Shown piece by piece: positions 37,818 to 47,177 of a stretch of 64,000 nucleotides of DNA. The notes beneath the pieces are model-generated. The model made no database searches. It was given only the letters and a program-made list of their open reading frames with translations, and was not told the DNA's origin. Positions within the stretch are counted from its first letter, which is position 1; each line of letters starts with the position of its first letter. A program made the position numbers and the translations under genes. This DNA comes from Trichomonas vaginalis G3 (lineage: Eukaryota > Parabasalia > Trichomonadida > Trichomonadidae): contig NC_067206.1 of assembly GCF_026262505.1 (NCBI RefSeq), forward strand, positions 16,326,641 through 16,390,640. Direction: 5' to 3'.

Positions 37818-38554
37818 TTAATATTTTCTAAAAAGTCAACTTCAACAGTCATTCGCACTGGTGCCTTCAGTTCTACAGGCTCTCCTTGAAAGTCAACAAG
37901 TCTGAATTGCATGTCTTTCAAATTATGAGGACTAATGCGAACCCATTTACCTAAATGAGTTGCTATGACAGGAACGTTTGGAATGAACATTGAATTTACT
38001 TCATAACAGAAAGACTTATATTCTACTGAACCTTTACTATTAACTCCTGAAATACCTGTGACATTAGCTATTTTTGACTCAATGTACAAACAGTTGCCAT
38101 AACATACGTATGGAACAGATTTCATCTCAATCGTTTTGTCAACACTTTTCAAAGGAAATGTCATATGGTATGCTCCCAGAAGCAATTGAACTCTATGACT
38201 CATTCGTGTTATCTTAAACTCCTTCACATAACTGAACTTCAAAACTCCTGCAATAAGTTTAACATTCATTAAGTTTTCTTCGTTATCCTTGTTTATTGTA
38301 GTATTTATGAGAGCATTTAACACTCCAGCTAATGTTTCCATCTTATATTCTACATTATTGTGAAATCTTATTTCGTGCTTCTTTCCATCTATTTCAAGCT
38401 CCATGAAATCTGTTTCGTCAGTTATAACGAATGAAGCAATAGTATTAAAGTCAGCCATTCTGAAAGCAAGCGCTTCATTCTGAAGTCCTAAGTTTGTTTG
38501 TAGTTTTATTGTCCCGTATTCGTTCGGGTCTGTACTTTGCAAATAGAACAACAT
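37778..38554 (-). CDS. Mav1 capsid-associated (penton-like) protein candidate
   Basis: 258 residues. The C-terminal segment (LKDMQFRLVDFQGEPVELKAPVRMTVEVDF) has the strand-D-x-x-G-strand pattern found near the end of minor capsid (penton) jelly rolls of Polintons and virophages. A beta-rich N-terminal half precedes it. Divergent from the fibre gene, with only 17 bases between the two starts. Role inferred from pattern and neighbourhood. Confidence 0.6.
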   Translation of the reverse strand: MLFYLQSTDPNEYGTIKLQTNLGLQNEALAFRMADFNTIASFVITDETDFMELEIDGKKHEIRFHNNVEYKMETLAGVLNALINTTINKDNEENLMNVKLIAGVLKFSYVKEFKITRMSHRVQLLLGAYHMTFPLKSVDKTIEMKSVPYVCYGNCLYIESKIANVTGISGVNSKGSVEYKSFCYEVNSMFIPNVPVIATHLGKWVRISPHNLKDMQFRLVDFQGEPVELKAPVRMTVEVDFLENIKCNSLQENSELKI

Positions 38555-38571
38555 TTTATTCTTATTAAAAT

Positions 38572-41500
38572 ATGACTATTGCTGCATATGCGTATGAAGC
38601 TGATAGAGCTAAACGTTTATATTTTGGTCAATACTCTCTCACACTTACTGACAAATATATTGTTATTTCTGATGGAAATACTGAGAAATATATAACATGG
38701 AAGGACTATGAAAAGTTTGACCCTATTTTAACTCCATGTACTATGCCATTCATTGTAAATGGTGAAGTTGTCATGAAGAATGACACAACAGTATATAGGT
38801 CTGTTTATGAAGCATTAGAATATATGTTGAATTATAATCCCGAAAGATTTGACCCAAGCACTACGCCATGTGCAATGCCCTTTATTAAGGATGGTGAAAT
38901 CGTAAGGGTTCCGAATTCAACGGTTTATACAGCTGTTCAAAACAGTTTACAAAACATTTTAGCGAATATCTTTAATTCAGAAACTACAGAAATAAAATTA
39001 CCGTATATAACAGATGCTAAAGAAATTAAATCAAAAACAACAACATTATTTACGTCACTTAATGATTTAATGACTTATATAATTAATACTCCTTCTCCGA
39101 CTACGGCATTTGATCCAAATTCGACGGTTTGCAGTGTACCTTTCATTAAGGACAGTTCAGTAATTGAATTAAGGGATTCAACAGTTAATGAATCATTAAA
39201 GGCTTCATTAATGAAAATCATTGATTTTAACTCATTCATGAATACATATAATTCATTCATTAATGTTTCATACACTTCTAAAGAAGGTGAGCCAAAAACT
39301 ATAGATAAAGCGGTGTATGAAATAAAAGCACCAATGACGAAATTGAATTCGTTAACTTTTGATGGTGATAGTTCCGTTAACAGCATGACATCAGGAAAAA
39401 CGATTTTAACGAAAGAATATTTAAAATCTCATGTTAGTGAGTTCGTTGAAATTGAAAAAGAAGGCGGAATTAAGTTCGATCCACTGGGTTTCATTTTCAA
39501 TTTAGCGAATGCGGGTGTTAGTTTCGCTGAATGGACAACTATACAGAGTGAAATAAATGCAATATGGGCGTTTTTGGGGTCAAAAGCGGGAATGGGTGAG
39601 CTTGTAAATGCTGCAAGAACATTAGGTGAAACGGGAAATTTTGTAGATGGTTTTAAAAGACTTGTTTCAAATGTTTTAACAAACACAAAGAAATTATTTA
39701 GATATACCATACATAACGGCCAGATTTTCGAACAGGTAGCAACAAACCCTCCGGTTATGGCTGCGTTGATGATGGTTAGAGACATAAAGCCGCGTAGCGG
39801 TGAGGGCGAAGCCCACGAAGAAGAGAAGAAACCAGAGGATACGGGTCAGGTTATTCGAGACATTAAAAACGTGTATCCTGAAGTTATTGATTTATTTAGA
39901 GGTGTTAATGATTCGATTTCAAATCATTCTATAACCCTTGATGAAGAGAATAAATTAACAGATTATATATTCGTCATTATTGCAGAACTAATGAAGAGAA
40001 TAAATGAAAAAGGTATCGCTGATGTCATAAATGTCAGCGATGTAATGATGAAAAGAAATTTTGACTCATTATTTACAGAACCGAAAACAGAATATAGTCT
40101 TTATGACGTAATTACTGAATTAATGAAAAAGATTAATGATAATAAGAGTTCTGGCGGAAGAGTTGAATTAGAGGTGAATGATGTTAATGAGAAATTAGAT
40201 AGTAAGGCAGATAAAAACCATGTTCATTATATAAGTTCAGATGAACAGATTATAACGGACTATCATGGATATTTAACACGAACTGAAGAAAGAGTGAAGA
40301 CGGAAGATGTTAATGAAAGAAGATATAAATACATTCGTGCTGAAGGTTATGACATACGCTGTACTGTACAGTATGATGCGGGTAAAGCACCAGAAGCATT
40401 TGGTTATAACGATGAAATTTATGCTTCATACTTCTTTGTTAAAGGTGTATTAGTTGAACCAAAATTTACTTTGAGAATAAGTAGAAAAATAACCGTTGAA
40501 GATGCTATTAAAAGTAAAGCAGAGAAAGATGAACTTGACGCAACGAACAAAGTTTTGAAATCTCATAAACATAATATCTCCGATATAAATGAACTTCAAG
40601 CTACATTAAATAGTAAAGCTGACAAGAACCATACACATGAATCCTTCACTACTGTTAGAGCAGACGACATAATATTGAACTATACCCTTGGTTCAAGTGC
40701 ACCTTTAGAGAATCCAAGTACAAGCGTAAAAGATACACTAAACTCCTTAAATAACAAATGTATAAATATCGAAGGACATGTCAGAAACTTTGAAACATAT
40801 GAACTACCAGCAATGTTAGATAAGAAAGCAGATAAGAACCATACACATGAATTCTTCACAACTATTAGAGCTGATGAGATAATATTGAATTGGGCTATTG
40901 CTTCATCAAGCATGCGTGATGAAGATATGTGCACTAACCTAAGAGATATGGTTGTTGATTTAGCCAATAAAACCGACAAAATATATGTAGATGAAGAATT
41001 AAATCGTTATGATACAAAAGCATTGAGTTATACAGAAGAAGCAAAGGAATGGGTCAATGAAAATTATGTGAAGAAGTCAGAAGTAAATGATGCGGTTAAT
41101 GGTAAAATTAATGAAAGATTTTCGAATATAGATTCATTAACAGTTAATGACATTCAATTACATCATCAATTACCTGGTCAAAAGAATGTAGAATATAATA
41201 ATCTTACTCATGTTCTCGATGGTTTCGATGAATTTAGAACTGATGCAACAAATGCGATTACAAGCATGAAAAATGAAATATTGCAAGCTATATATCCTGT
41301 TGGTTCTTTATATACATCAATGAATTCAACAAATCCCGCAACATTTCTGGGTTTTGGTACATGGCAGCAGATTGTAGACAAATTCTTATACTGTGCTAAC
41401 TCTTCAAAGCAAACAGGAGGCTCAAAGAAAATTACTGAAGCAAACTTACCTGCGCACACTCATACAGGAACTACAAACTTTTCTGGCGACCATAGCCACT

Positions 41501-41709
41501 CATTAAGAGACCACCCATTATACAACTCAGACTATGAAGCTGGCAATGATGTTTTATCTCCATCTTATAACAATTCAGCAAAAAAGACTTTTCGACCAAC
41601 TGAACCAGGAGGAAATCATGTCCATACTTTCACAACAAATCCAACAGGCTCGGGTGAAGATTATATGCCACCATTTATGACTGTATTCGCATGGTACCGC
41701 GTTCAATGA
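38572..41709 (+). CDS. Fibre protein with phage tail-collar-like tip
   Basis: 1045 residues. Residues 1-230 hold three repeats around FDP(I/S)xTPCxMPFIxxGE. A helical middle follows, then long fibre-like repeats with SKADKNHTHxxFTTxRADxIILN (about 535-800). The C-terminus (YPVGSLYTSMNSTNPATFLGFGTWQQ..., ITEANLPAHTHTG, DHSHS, YMPPFMTVFAWYRV) is the pattern of phage short tail fibres and collar domains, with metal-binding His pairs H-x-H. It is probably a trimeric receptor-binding fibre of the Mav1 particle. The peptide KPRSGEGEAHEE comes from an in-frame GC hairpin at 39790-39814. Confidence 0.8.
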   Translation: MTIAAYAYEADRAKRLYFGQYSLTLTDKYIVISDGNTEKYITWKDYEKFDPILTPCTMPFIVNGEVVMKNDTTVYRSVYEALEYMLNYNPERFDPSTTPCAMPFIKDGEIVRVPNSTVYTAVQNSLQNILANIFNSETTEIKLPYITDAKEIKSKTTTLFTSLNDLMTYIINTPSPTTAFDPNSTVCSVPFIKDSSVIELRDSTVNESLKASLMKIIDFNSFMNTYNSFINVSYTSKEGEPKTIDKAVYEIKAPMTKLNSLTFDGDSSVNSMTSGKTILTKEYLKSHVSEFVEIEKEGGIKFDPLGFIFNLANAGVSFAEWTTIQSEINAIWAFLGSKAGMGELVNAARTLGETGNFVDGFKRLVSNVLTNTKKLFRYTIHNGQIFEQVATNPPVMAALMMVRDIKPRSGEGEAHEEEKKPEDTGQVIRDIKNVYPEVIDLFRGVNDSISNHSITLDEENKLTDYIFVIIAELMKRINEKGIADVINVSDVMMKRNFDSLFTEPKTEYSLYDVITELMKKINDNKSSGGRVELEVNDVNEKLDSKADKNHVHYISSDEQIITDYHGYLTRTEERVKTEDVNERRYKYIRAEGYDIRCTVQYDAGKAPEAFGYNDEIYASYFFVKGVLVEPKFTLRISRKITVEDAIKSKAEKDELDATNKVLKSHKHNISDINELQATLNSKADKNHTHESFTTVRADDIILNYTLGSSAPLENPSTSVKDTLNSLNNKCINIEGHVRNFETYELPAMLDKKADKNHTHEFFTTIRADEIILNWAIASSSMRDEDMCTNLRDMVVDLANKTDKIYVDEELNRYDTKALSYTEEAKEWVNENYVKKSEVNDAVNGKINERFSNIDSLTVNDIQLHHQLPGQKNVEYNNLTHVLDGFDEFRTDATNAITSMKNEILQAIYPVGSLYTSMNSTNPATFLGFGTWQQIVDKFLYCANSSKQTGGSKKITEANLPAHTHTGTTNFSGDHSHSLRDHPLYNSDYEAGNDVLSPSYNNSAKKTFRPTEPGGNHVHTFTTNPTGSGEDYMPPFMTVFAWYRVQ

Positions 41710-41710
41710 A

Positions 41711-41740
41711 CGCGCTTGAGCCTGCTTTGCAGGCTTAGCG
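41711..41740. repeat. GC-rich hairpin after the fibre gene
   Basis: GCCTGC-TTT-GCAGGC-like stem (41720-41734) inside a weaker outer stem CGC...GCG, directly after the fibre stop codon. Same loop type as the other GC hairpins; possible terminator. Confidence 0.6.
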
Positions 41741-41769
41741 TCTTGAATAAAATCTTTATTTTTACATAA

Positions 41770-42855
41770 ATGAGCTTGAAAGAAGTATTCGAACAACATC
41801 CATGGAGGTCATTTAAGAAGTTCAATGAAGCTGCAAAGAGTTGGGGATTTACTAACAGAGCTGAAGTGAAAAGGTTCTTTGACAAAAATGTTGTACATCA
41901 AACAAAAATAAACCCTTACGACTACTTTTTACCAATTTACTCCAACACTCCTGACGCATACCAATTTGACACTCTCATTCAAAGCAGAAAAGGAGGACAT
42001 AAACCATTCCTCATCTTCATTAATGTTAACACTCGTAAAGCATATGCATATCCAATGAAAAATAAAGGAACTCGTGAAGTGTTAAGAGTTTTACAAAAGT
42101 TTGTAGCAGAACATAGCCCAAGTACTTTAACATCAGACCAAGACAGTGCATATCTCAGCAATGAAATCACAGAATTTCTCATTAAGCATAACATAACTCA
42201 CTACACTACCGAAGACCATAACCATAACATACTCGGCATCATAAACCGCTTCATAAGGACTCTCAGAGATTTAAATCAAGAGCGAGACTTTACCGAAGAA
42301 ACAATGAAACATTTTCTCGAAGTATATAATTCCTCAACACATTCTACAACAGGACATACACCAAATTCAATGACACAACAACAAGAAGAAAAGTATATAC
42401 AAAAGAAACGAAGTCAAACACAAAATATCAGAAATTCAACACAATTTACCCTCATTCCTGGAACAAAAGTTCGTGTAGTTCTTGACGACAAACCGTTGAC
42501 AAAGAAACGTTTAAGGTTAAGTCAAAATTATTATATCGTAGACTCTACGCAAGGTAATGGATATCTTATAAAAGCTGCTGACGACTCCATTGCATTTTAT
42601 CCTCGACATAAATTGGTTGAAAGTAGTAATGGCAAACTTGCTGAAACCATTGACGAAGCAAAGCGAGGAGTGGTTATTGAAATACTTGGCTATAACATAA
42701 ACGATGACACTTATAAAGTAAGATATGAAGGAGGCGTTGAAGATGTTATACCATCTAAGAACTTGAGAGAATCTAAACCAACTCATCTGGGACCATTAGA
42801 GCGGGAGTACTGGAAAGATAAAAACATGCCAGAAAGAATAAGAAAATTCTTCTAA
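41770..42855 (+). CDS. Retroviral-type integrase (Polinton)
   Basis: 361 residues. An N-terminal helical region is followed by the rve core: YQFDTLIQSRKGGHKPFLIFINVNTRKAYAYP (first Asp region, about residues 58-90), LTSDQDSAYLSNEITEFL (second Asp, about 118-135), and GIINRFIRTLRD (about 157-170). The C-terminal part (YKVRYEGGVEDVIPSKNLRE) is a chromodomain or SH3-like module common in Polinton integrases. The enzyme joins element ends to target DNA, giving the 6-bp duplication seen here. Its start overlaps no other gene. Confidence 0.9.
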   Translation: MSLKEVFEQHPWRSFKKFNEAAKSWGFTNRAEVKRFFDKNVVHQTKINPYDYFLPIYSNTPDAYQFDTLIQSRKGGHKPFLIFINVNTRKAYAYPMKNKGTREVLRVLQKFVAEHSPSTLTSDQDSAYLSNEITEFLIKHNITHYTTEDHNHNILGIINRFIRTLRDLNQERDFTEETMKHFLEVYNSSTHSTTGHTPNSMTQQQEEKYIQKKRSQTQNIRNSTQFTLIPGTKVRVVLDDKPLTKKRLRLSQNYYIVDSTQGNGYLIKAADDSIAFYPRHKLVESSNGKLAETIDEAKRGVVIEILGYNINDDTYKVRYEGGVEDVIPSKNLRESKPTHLGPLEREYWKDKNMPERIRKFF

Positions 42856-42943
42856 ACTTTTTCATTAGATGTAAATCAGACATGAACGAGAACAGTCATG
42901 ATATCATTAATGGTACCATTTATTTACACCAAAAATATATTTA

Positions 42944-42990
42944 GGGTAGATGGTTAGATCTAACCCGATTTCTAACCTCATTTCTACCCT
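42944..42990. promoter_or_regulatory. Palindromic multi-half-site element 2
   Basis: Same plan as element 1: GGGTAGA, GGTTAGATCTAACC (42952-42965), TCTAACC, TCTACCC. It lies directly before the repeated 5' leader of the KilA-N gene. Confidence 0.75.
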
Positions 42991-42991
42991 C

Positions 42992-43072
42992 ATGAATTTC
43001 CTTAAGACAGAAAAAATAAAGTTAGTTTTATTTTTATTTATTTTTTTTATTTTGTATGTAAGAACAGAAATG
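42992..43072 (+). promoter_or_regulatory. Repeated 5' leader, copy 1
   Basis: A sequence from ATGAATTTCCTTAAG through a T-rich tract to the gene start recurs at 44166 and 45431. It could encode a hydrophobic N-terminal extension here (MNFLKTEKIKLVLFLFIFFI) but probably is a promoter/leader. Confidence 0.6.
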
Positions 43073-43732
43073 TCAGTCGAAGCACAGACGTTCACGAACA
43101 AATCTAATGGCGAAACATTCACAAAAGGCACTTATAACGATATTGAAGTCTTACGTAGAGACAAGGATGGTTACATTAATGCAACAAATATGTATCAGCA
43201 GTTTAGGAAAGACTTTAGAAAGTTGTTGAAAAATAAGTCCTGGGAAAAGTATTATAAGGCATTTTGTGAAGAATATAGCAACAGTCCGAATTCCGGCGGT
43301 TGCTTTTTATACAAAATTCATGCAGGAATTCCTGATGAAATCAAACAGGTTAGAGGAACGTATGTAGACCCAAGACTTATAAACTATATAGCAATGTGGG
43401 CTTCTCCAAAATATTGCATAGCAGTTGGAAAAATTATGGACTCCATAGACAAGAAAGTTCATGAGAAGTTAGATGAAGAAGAACTTGAAGATACAGTAGA
43501 GAATGCAAAACATTTGTTTGAAGAAGAAGTTAGAAAAATGCATGAAAAACAATTAGAACATGAACGTGAGATATGTTATGGTTATAGAGATTCTCCATAC
43601 GAACTAGACCAATGGGAACAAGAAGATTTAAAGAGAGAATTTAGAGAATATGAACTCGCTAAGATAGCATTAGAAGCTGCAGAAAAGAAGTTAAAAGTTT
43701 GGGGTCGTTTTGTACAAAAATATTGTGAGTAA
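43070..43732 (+). CDS. KilA-N domain protein
   Basis: 220 residues from the ATG at 43070. YNDIEVLRRDKDGYINATNMYQQF (about 22-45) and RGTYVDPRLINYIAMWASPKYCIAVGKIMDS (about 105-135) are the KilA-N DNA-binding domain of large DNA viruses and phages. A helical Glu-rich tail follows. It is preceded by a palindromic element and the repeated leader, so it probably belongs to a regulated set with the genes at 44238 and 45505. An alternative start at 42992 would add a hydrophobic segment, unlikely for a DNA-binding protein. Confidence 0.8.
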   Translation: MSVEAQTFTNKSNGETFTKGTYNDIEVLRRDKDGYINATNMYQQFRKDFRKLLKNKSWEKYYKAFCEEYSNSPNSGGCFLYKIHAGIPDEIKQVRGTYVDPRLINYIAMWASPKYCIAVGKIMDSIDKKVHEKLDEEELEDTVENAKHLFEEEVRKMHEKQLEHEREICYGYRDSPYELDQWEQEDLKREFREYELAKIALEAAEKKLKVWGRFVQKYCE

Positions 43733-43906
43733 ATGAACCATTTATTTTTGTCATAAACGACCAAAAATATATTTTATCGTTAATGGTTTTTAGGTGTCAC
43801 CACGTCACCATGTCACCAGGTTAATTAACTTCTTTAAAAAATGATGACAACATGACATTTAGACAACAGGTACGAAAACATTAATATATAAAATTCATGA
43901 AAATTC

Positions 43907-44080
43907 ATGCAGGAAATTCTTGAGTTTTGGATGAAAGAATACGGTCGAGACAAAAGTGGCTCAACCTCAAAACAAGCATTTTATGAGCTTACTAAGGGCG
44001 TTATAAATGAATTCAAAGGTATTTACATACATCCTGACCTCGTTCATTTTGTTGCTGAATTCAGCAAAAATAATGTTTAG
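43907..44080 (+). CDS. Short KilA-N-like remnant
   Basis: 57 codons (MQEILEFWMKEYGRDKSGST...). The end FKGIYIHPDLVHFVAEFSK matches the RGTYVDPRLINYIAMWAS part of KilA-N domains. Probably a leftover piece or a very small DNA-binding protein within Mav1. Confidence 0.45.
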   Translation: MQEILEFWMKEYGRDKSGSTSKQAFYELTKGVINEFKGIYIHPDLVHFVAEFSKNNV

Positions 44081-44126
44081 GGTAGATGGTTAGATCTAAC
44101 CCGATATCTAACCCCATTTCTACCCT
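44080..44126. promoter_or_regulatory. Palindromic multi-half-site element 3
   Basis: GGGTAGA, GGTTAGATCTAACC (44088-44101), TCTAACC, TCTACCC, again directly before a repeated leader (44166), with a GC-rich double hairpin between. Confidence 0.75.
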
Positions 44127-44129
44127 CAA

Positions 44130-44156
44130 CCGCTAAGCGGCGAGACCCAAAGGTCT
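44130..44156. repeat. GC-rich double hairpin, intergenic
   Basis: CCGC-TAA-GCGG then GACC-CAAA-GGTC. Same two-stem plan as the in-frame copies; the second stem has changed on both sides (GACC/GGTC in place of GGGC/GCCC). Confidence 0.7.
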
Positions 44157-44165
44157 TGAATTTTC

Positions 44166-44240
44166 ATGAATTTCCTTAAGATAGAAAAAATAAAGTTAGT
44201 TTTATTTTTATTTATTTTTTTATTTTGTATAAAAGATATG
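44166..44240 (+). promoter_or_regulatory. Repeated 5' leader, copy 2
   Basis: Nearly the same as 42992-43072 (ATGAATTTCCTTAAGATAG... T-rich tract ...TTTTGTAT). It precedes the ATG at 44238. Confidence 0.6.
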
Positions 44241-45176
44241 ATTTCAACAATCGGCACAACAACAATTCAAACAACAGCACCAAACTCGTTAGTCATGAAT
44301 ACAACATCTATGTTAGTAGAGATGAAAAGCTTCATTCCTTCTTCATTTACTTTCGAAACAGAAATACAAAAAATTAAGCAGGAACTTTTAACAAGTAATT
44401 TAGACTGTACCGCACAGGATGAAGAAAATGGAGAATATCTTTATGACATGCAAGATATCATAGACCATTTACCTAAATTGCCTGAAATCCAACAACAAAA
44501 ACTCACTATTCCTGAATTCGATGAAATAGAAGTTAAAGTTAGTGATTCTGCAGAAATACAGAAGTTCATACGTAAAGTAAATTATGAGTTTCTAGGATAT
44601 CATTGCAACCATAAAGTTATGGATAAAGATTGCGACATGGTATATAAGAACATCTCTGACATATATAAATCTGGGGAGTTTAAGACATACGACAACTTTG
44701 TTTCATTAGTTGCAAAATGTGTATGGCAGATAAGAGATAAAGATAGAAGAGGTAAGGTATGGAATGAACAGATAAAACCAACTGCTTCAGATTTAAAGAA
44801 AACCATTGACGCTTTAGTTATTTTAGCAGGTAAGGTTTCAGAATATAACGCAAAAATGAATCCGCAATGTTCGAAATGTAAAGCAGCAATGAGGAAATAT
44901 AACTATTCAGTAAAAGAGATAGAACGTATGCGAAACGACTATGCTGACTTAAAGAGGGAGGCAGAGAAACCAGCAGAAGATAAAATGGACATGTTAGCAT
45001 TTCTGAACAAAAACTATCCAACTGCTGACGATTTCCTTCTATCTGATGTCAAGAAGAAGTATAAAGAAACTTTCGGTATCGTTAAAATTTTTGATATCCT
45101 CAGCGAAGAAATAGAAGCTACAAAAATATTTAAAATTTCACAAATTCATAACGTTTACCATGTAAAACGGTTATAA
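44238..45176 (+). CDS. Mav1 protein, unknown, Cys-containing
   Basis: 312 residues from the ATG at 44238 (MISTIGTTTIQTT). Mostly helical with conserved-looking Cys/His groups (YHCNHKVMDKDCDMVY, NPQCSKCKAAMRKYN) that could bind zinc. No family recognised. It shares its leader and upstream palindromic element with the KilA-N genes, so it is probably co-regulated with them. Confidence 0.65.
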   Translation: MISTIGTTTIQTTAPNSLVMNTTSMLVEMKSFIPSSFTFETEIQKIKQELLTSNLDCTAQDEENGEYLYDMQDIIDHLPKLPEIQQQKLTIPEFDEIEVKVSDSAEIQKFIRKVNYEFLGYHCNHKVMDKDCDMVYKNISDIYKSGEFKTYDNFVSLVAKCVWQIRDKDRRGKVWNEQIKPTASDLKKTIDALVILAGKVSEYNAKMNPQCSKCKAAMRKYNYSVKEIERMRNDYADLKREAEKPAEDKMDMLAFLNKNYPTADDFLLSDVKKKYKETFGIVKIFDILSEEIEATKIFKISQIHNVYHVKRL

Positions 45177-45183
45177 ATAATAA

Positions 45184-45218
45184 GGGTAGAAATCGGGTTA
45201 GATCTAACCATCTACCCT
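45184..45218. promoter_or_regulatory. Palindromic element 4, short form
   Basis: GGGTAGA, then GGTTAGATCTAACC (45196-45209), then TCTACCC, in the opposite orientation and shorter than the others. It follows the stop of the gene at 44238. Confidence 0.7.
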
Positions 45219-45350
45219 AAAATATATTTTTATTGAATTCAGCAACAAAATTCTGAGTAAAATAATTTTTAGGGCATGTGTCAAACCGTTGAGTTTTCAC
45301 AAAATTCCAAAAATAACGTTTACCATGTGAAACGTTTATAAAATAACTGG

Positions 45351-45397
45351 GGTAGAAATGAGGGTAGAAATCGGGTTAGATCTAACCTTCTACCCTA
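45351..45397. promoter_or_regulatory. Palindromic multi-half-site element 5
   Basis: Opposite orientation: GGGTAGA twice, GGTTAGATCTAACC (45375-45388), TCTACCC. It lies 35 bases before the third repeated leader. Confidence 0.75.
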
Positions 45398-45430
45398 AAA
45401 TATATTTTTATTGAATTCAGCACAAAAATA

Positions 45431-45507
45431 ATGAATTTCATTAGTTAGAAAAATAAAGTTAGTTTTATTTTTATTTATTTTTTATTTTGTATGTAAAGAC
45501 AGAAATG
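45431..45507 (+). promoter_or_regulatory. Repeated 5' leader, copy 3
   Basis: ATGAATTTCATTAG... T-rich tract ...TTTTGTATGTAAAGACAGAAATG. The coding potential of the other copies is not kept here, which supports a promoter or leader role. Confidence 0.6.
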
Positions 45508-46332
45508 TCAACATCAGAGAACACAACAATTGCTATCGTTCATGAAGCCATAAATGAAGAATACGAGTACATACAGTATAACAAACAGTTACGTCTCATT
45601 CGTTCAGTCAAAGACGATATGTACCAAATGCAGAGTATAATGAATGCTCTTCGTTCTACAAAGCAAGCATATCATTGGTTTGAAAACCAACAGACAAAAG
45701 AACTTTTAGAAAAATTTCCTCATATGATTGCTTCCCTCGGAAAACCGAGAGAAGAGATTCCGTACGAAAATCGCAAGAATTTGGCTCCTGGTTTGAAAGG
45801 TTATTATGTTCATAGATTTTTAGTAAACGCTGTAGCAATGTGGGCTTCACCTCGTTATGCTTGTTATATTTTCATGATGTTAGATGAACTATATAAAGCA
45901 GAACGCGGAGAGATGGAAAAGAAACTTCAAGCAAAAGATGAAGTCATTGAATCCAAAGACAAAAGCATACAGAAAAGAATACCGCGTTCAGTACCAAAAG
46001 GAAAGGAAAAGAGTTATAAGTATATGATTTATACTGAAGAGTTGGAAAATGAAGAAGATAAAGATATGGTTATGTTGCATTTAGTGAGAAGAAACAACAA
46101 GAGCTTTTATGACTTAGCTAAGATATATAAATCTGACAGAAACTGGTTCTATCGTGAAAACTTACCGATTTCAATGACACCGAATGAGCAAATAAAGGAA
46201 ATTGTCAAAAATACTCTTTCTCAAACACACTATGACATCAAAGGTTGCACAATACTTACATTCAAAGAAGACTTAACATTACTGAAGGAAAAAATAACAG
46301 AATATTTCGATAACTTCAAAGAGGAAGAATAA
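45505..46332 (+). CDS. KilA-N protein with DUF3627-like C-terminal domain
   Basis: 275 residues from the ATG at 45505. The KilA-N domain covers about 1-130 (LKGYYVHRFLVNAVAMWASPRYACYIFMMLDELY is the last helix block). A coiled coil with EVIESKDKSIQKR precedes a C-terminal domain (YKYMIYTEELENEEDKDMVM...LVRRNNKSFYDLAKIYKSD) that resembles the DUF3627 partner of KilA-N proteins in large DNA viruses. Probably a DNA-binding regulator of Mav1. Confidence 0.72.
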   Translation: MSTSENTTIAIVHEAINEEYEYIQYNKQLRLIRSVKDDMYQMQSIMNALRSTKQAYHWFENQQTKELLEKFPHMIASLGKPREEIPYENRKNLAPGLKGYYVHRFLVNAVAMWASPRYACYIFMMLDELYKAERGEMEKKLQAKDEVIESKDKSIQKRIPRSVPKGKEKSYKYMIYTEELENEEDKDMVMLHLVRRNNKSFYDLAKIYKSDRNWFYRENLPISMTPNEQIKEIVKNTLSQTHYDIKGCTILTFKEDLTLLKEKITEYFDNFKEEE

Positions 46333-46385
46333 AAAAATCTAAGCTAATTTTATTTTTTTATAAATTTTATCTCATATGAAAGAAC

Positions 46386-46601
46386 ATGAATTTAGAATAT
46401 TCGGAACTCATGACAGAAGAAGAGAACGAACAACATGTAAAAGATTATGCAAAATTTCTGAAGACATACAAAGCATTTAAACAATATCTAAATGCTTCTA
46501 AAGATTATGCAAAATTTCTGAAGGTATATAAAGCTTATGAAAAAGCGTATGAAAAGTTTATACATTGGGGAATTGTTGTAAAATATCCATATGAAGACTA
46601 A
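46386..46601 (+). CDS. Small Mav1 protein with internal repeat
   Basis: 71 residues; DYAKFLKTYKAFKQY and DYAKFLKVYKAYEKAY are two copies of one helical unit. Acidic head, unknown function. Confidence 0.5.
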   Translation: MNLEYSELMTEEENEQHVKDYAKFLKTYKAFKQYLNASKDYAKFLKVYKAYEKAYEKFIHWGIVVKYPYED

Positions 46602-46619
46602 CCAAAAATATATTTTTGC

Positions 46620-47095
46620 TTAAATAGCTTCAGGGTCAATTTCTTCAACCATTTCACTTCCTTCGTCAATGTCAATAGAAGCTTCTTCAACCTTTGGTAA
46701 GAATTTCTGTATAACATCTTTGTTCGTTATTGTCTTCAGAGATGAAGGATATATTTCACATTTGTTTCACCTTTCTTATATTCTTTCTGTTCGGAAGATT
46801 TAAAGCAATACTGAAGAAGTCAATGTTAGAGTTCTTTATGATGTATAATGTGTATCTTTGACATTCACGAAGAAACTCTTTTGTTTCAAAACTACTGCTA
46901 ACTCTTGTGAAGTATAACGTTTGCGGTCAATGACGATAGCTAATGGTCTGACATACTGACCAAACTTAGATTCTTTCACAACTTCTTGTTAAAGATAACA
47001 TTAACATTTGAAGCATTATTGAACTCATTCTTGATGGCAGTAGCGAGAGCATTGTATGAAAAGAACTTGCAATCTTGCATGTGTTTCATTAAAAT
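46620..47095 (-). pseudogene. Degraded minus-strand Mav1 gene
   Basis: Coding-like sequence on the minus strand begins at about 47093 (MKHMQDCKFFSYNALATAIK) and runs left to about 46620, but it is broken. The opening recalls KilA-N/MSV199-like small DNA-binding proteins, too weakly to assign. Confidence 0.5.
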
Positions 47096-47177
47096 AAAAA
47101 TATTAAATTATTTTGAAAATAACTTAAAAAATCTAATCTAATTTTTTCAAAAAATATTTTTTTATTTCCTACTAAAG

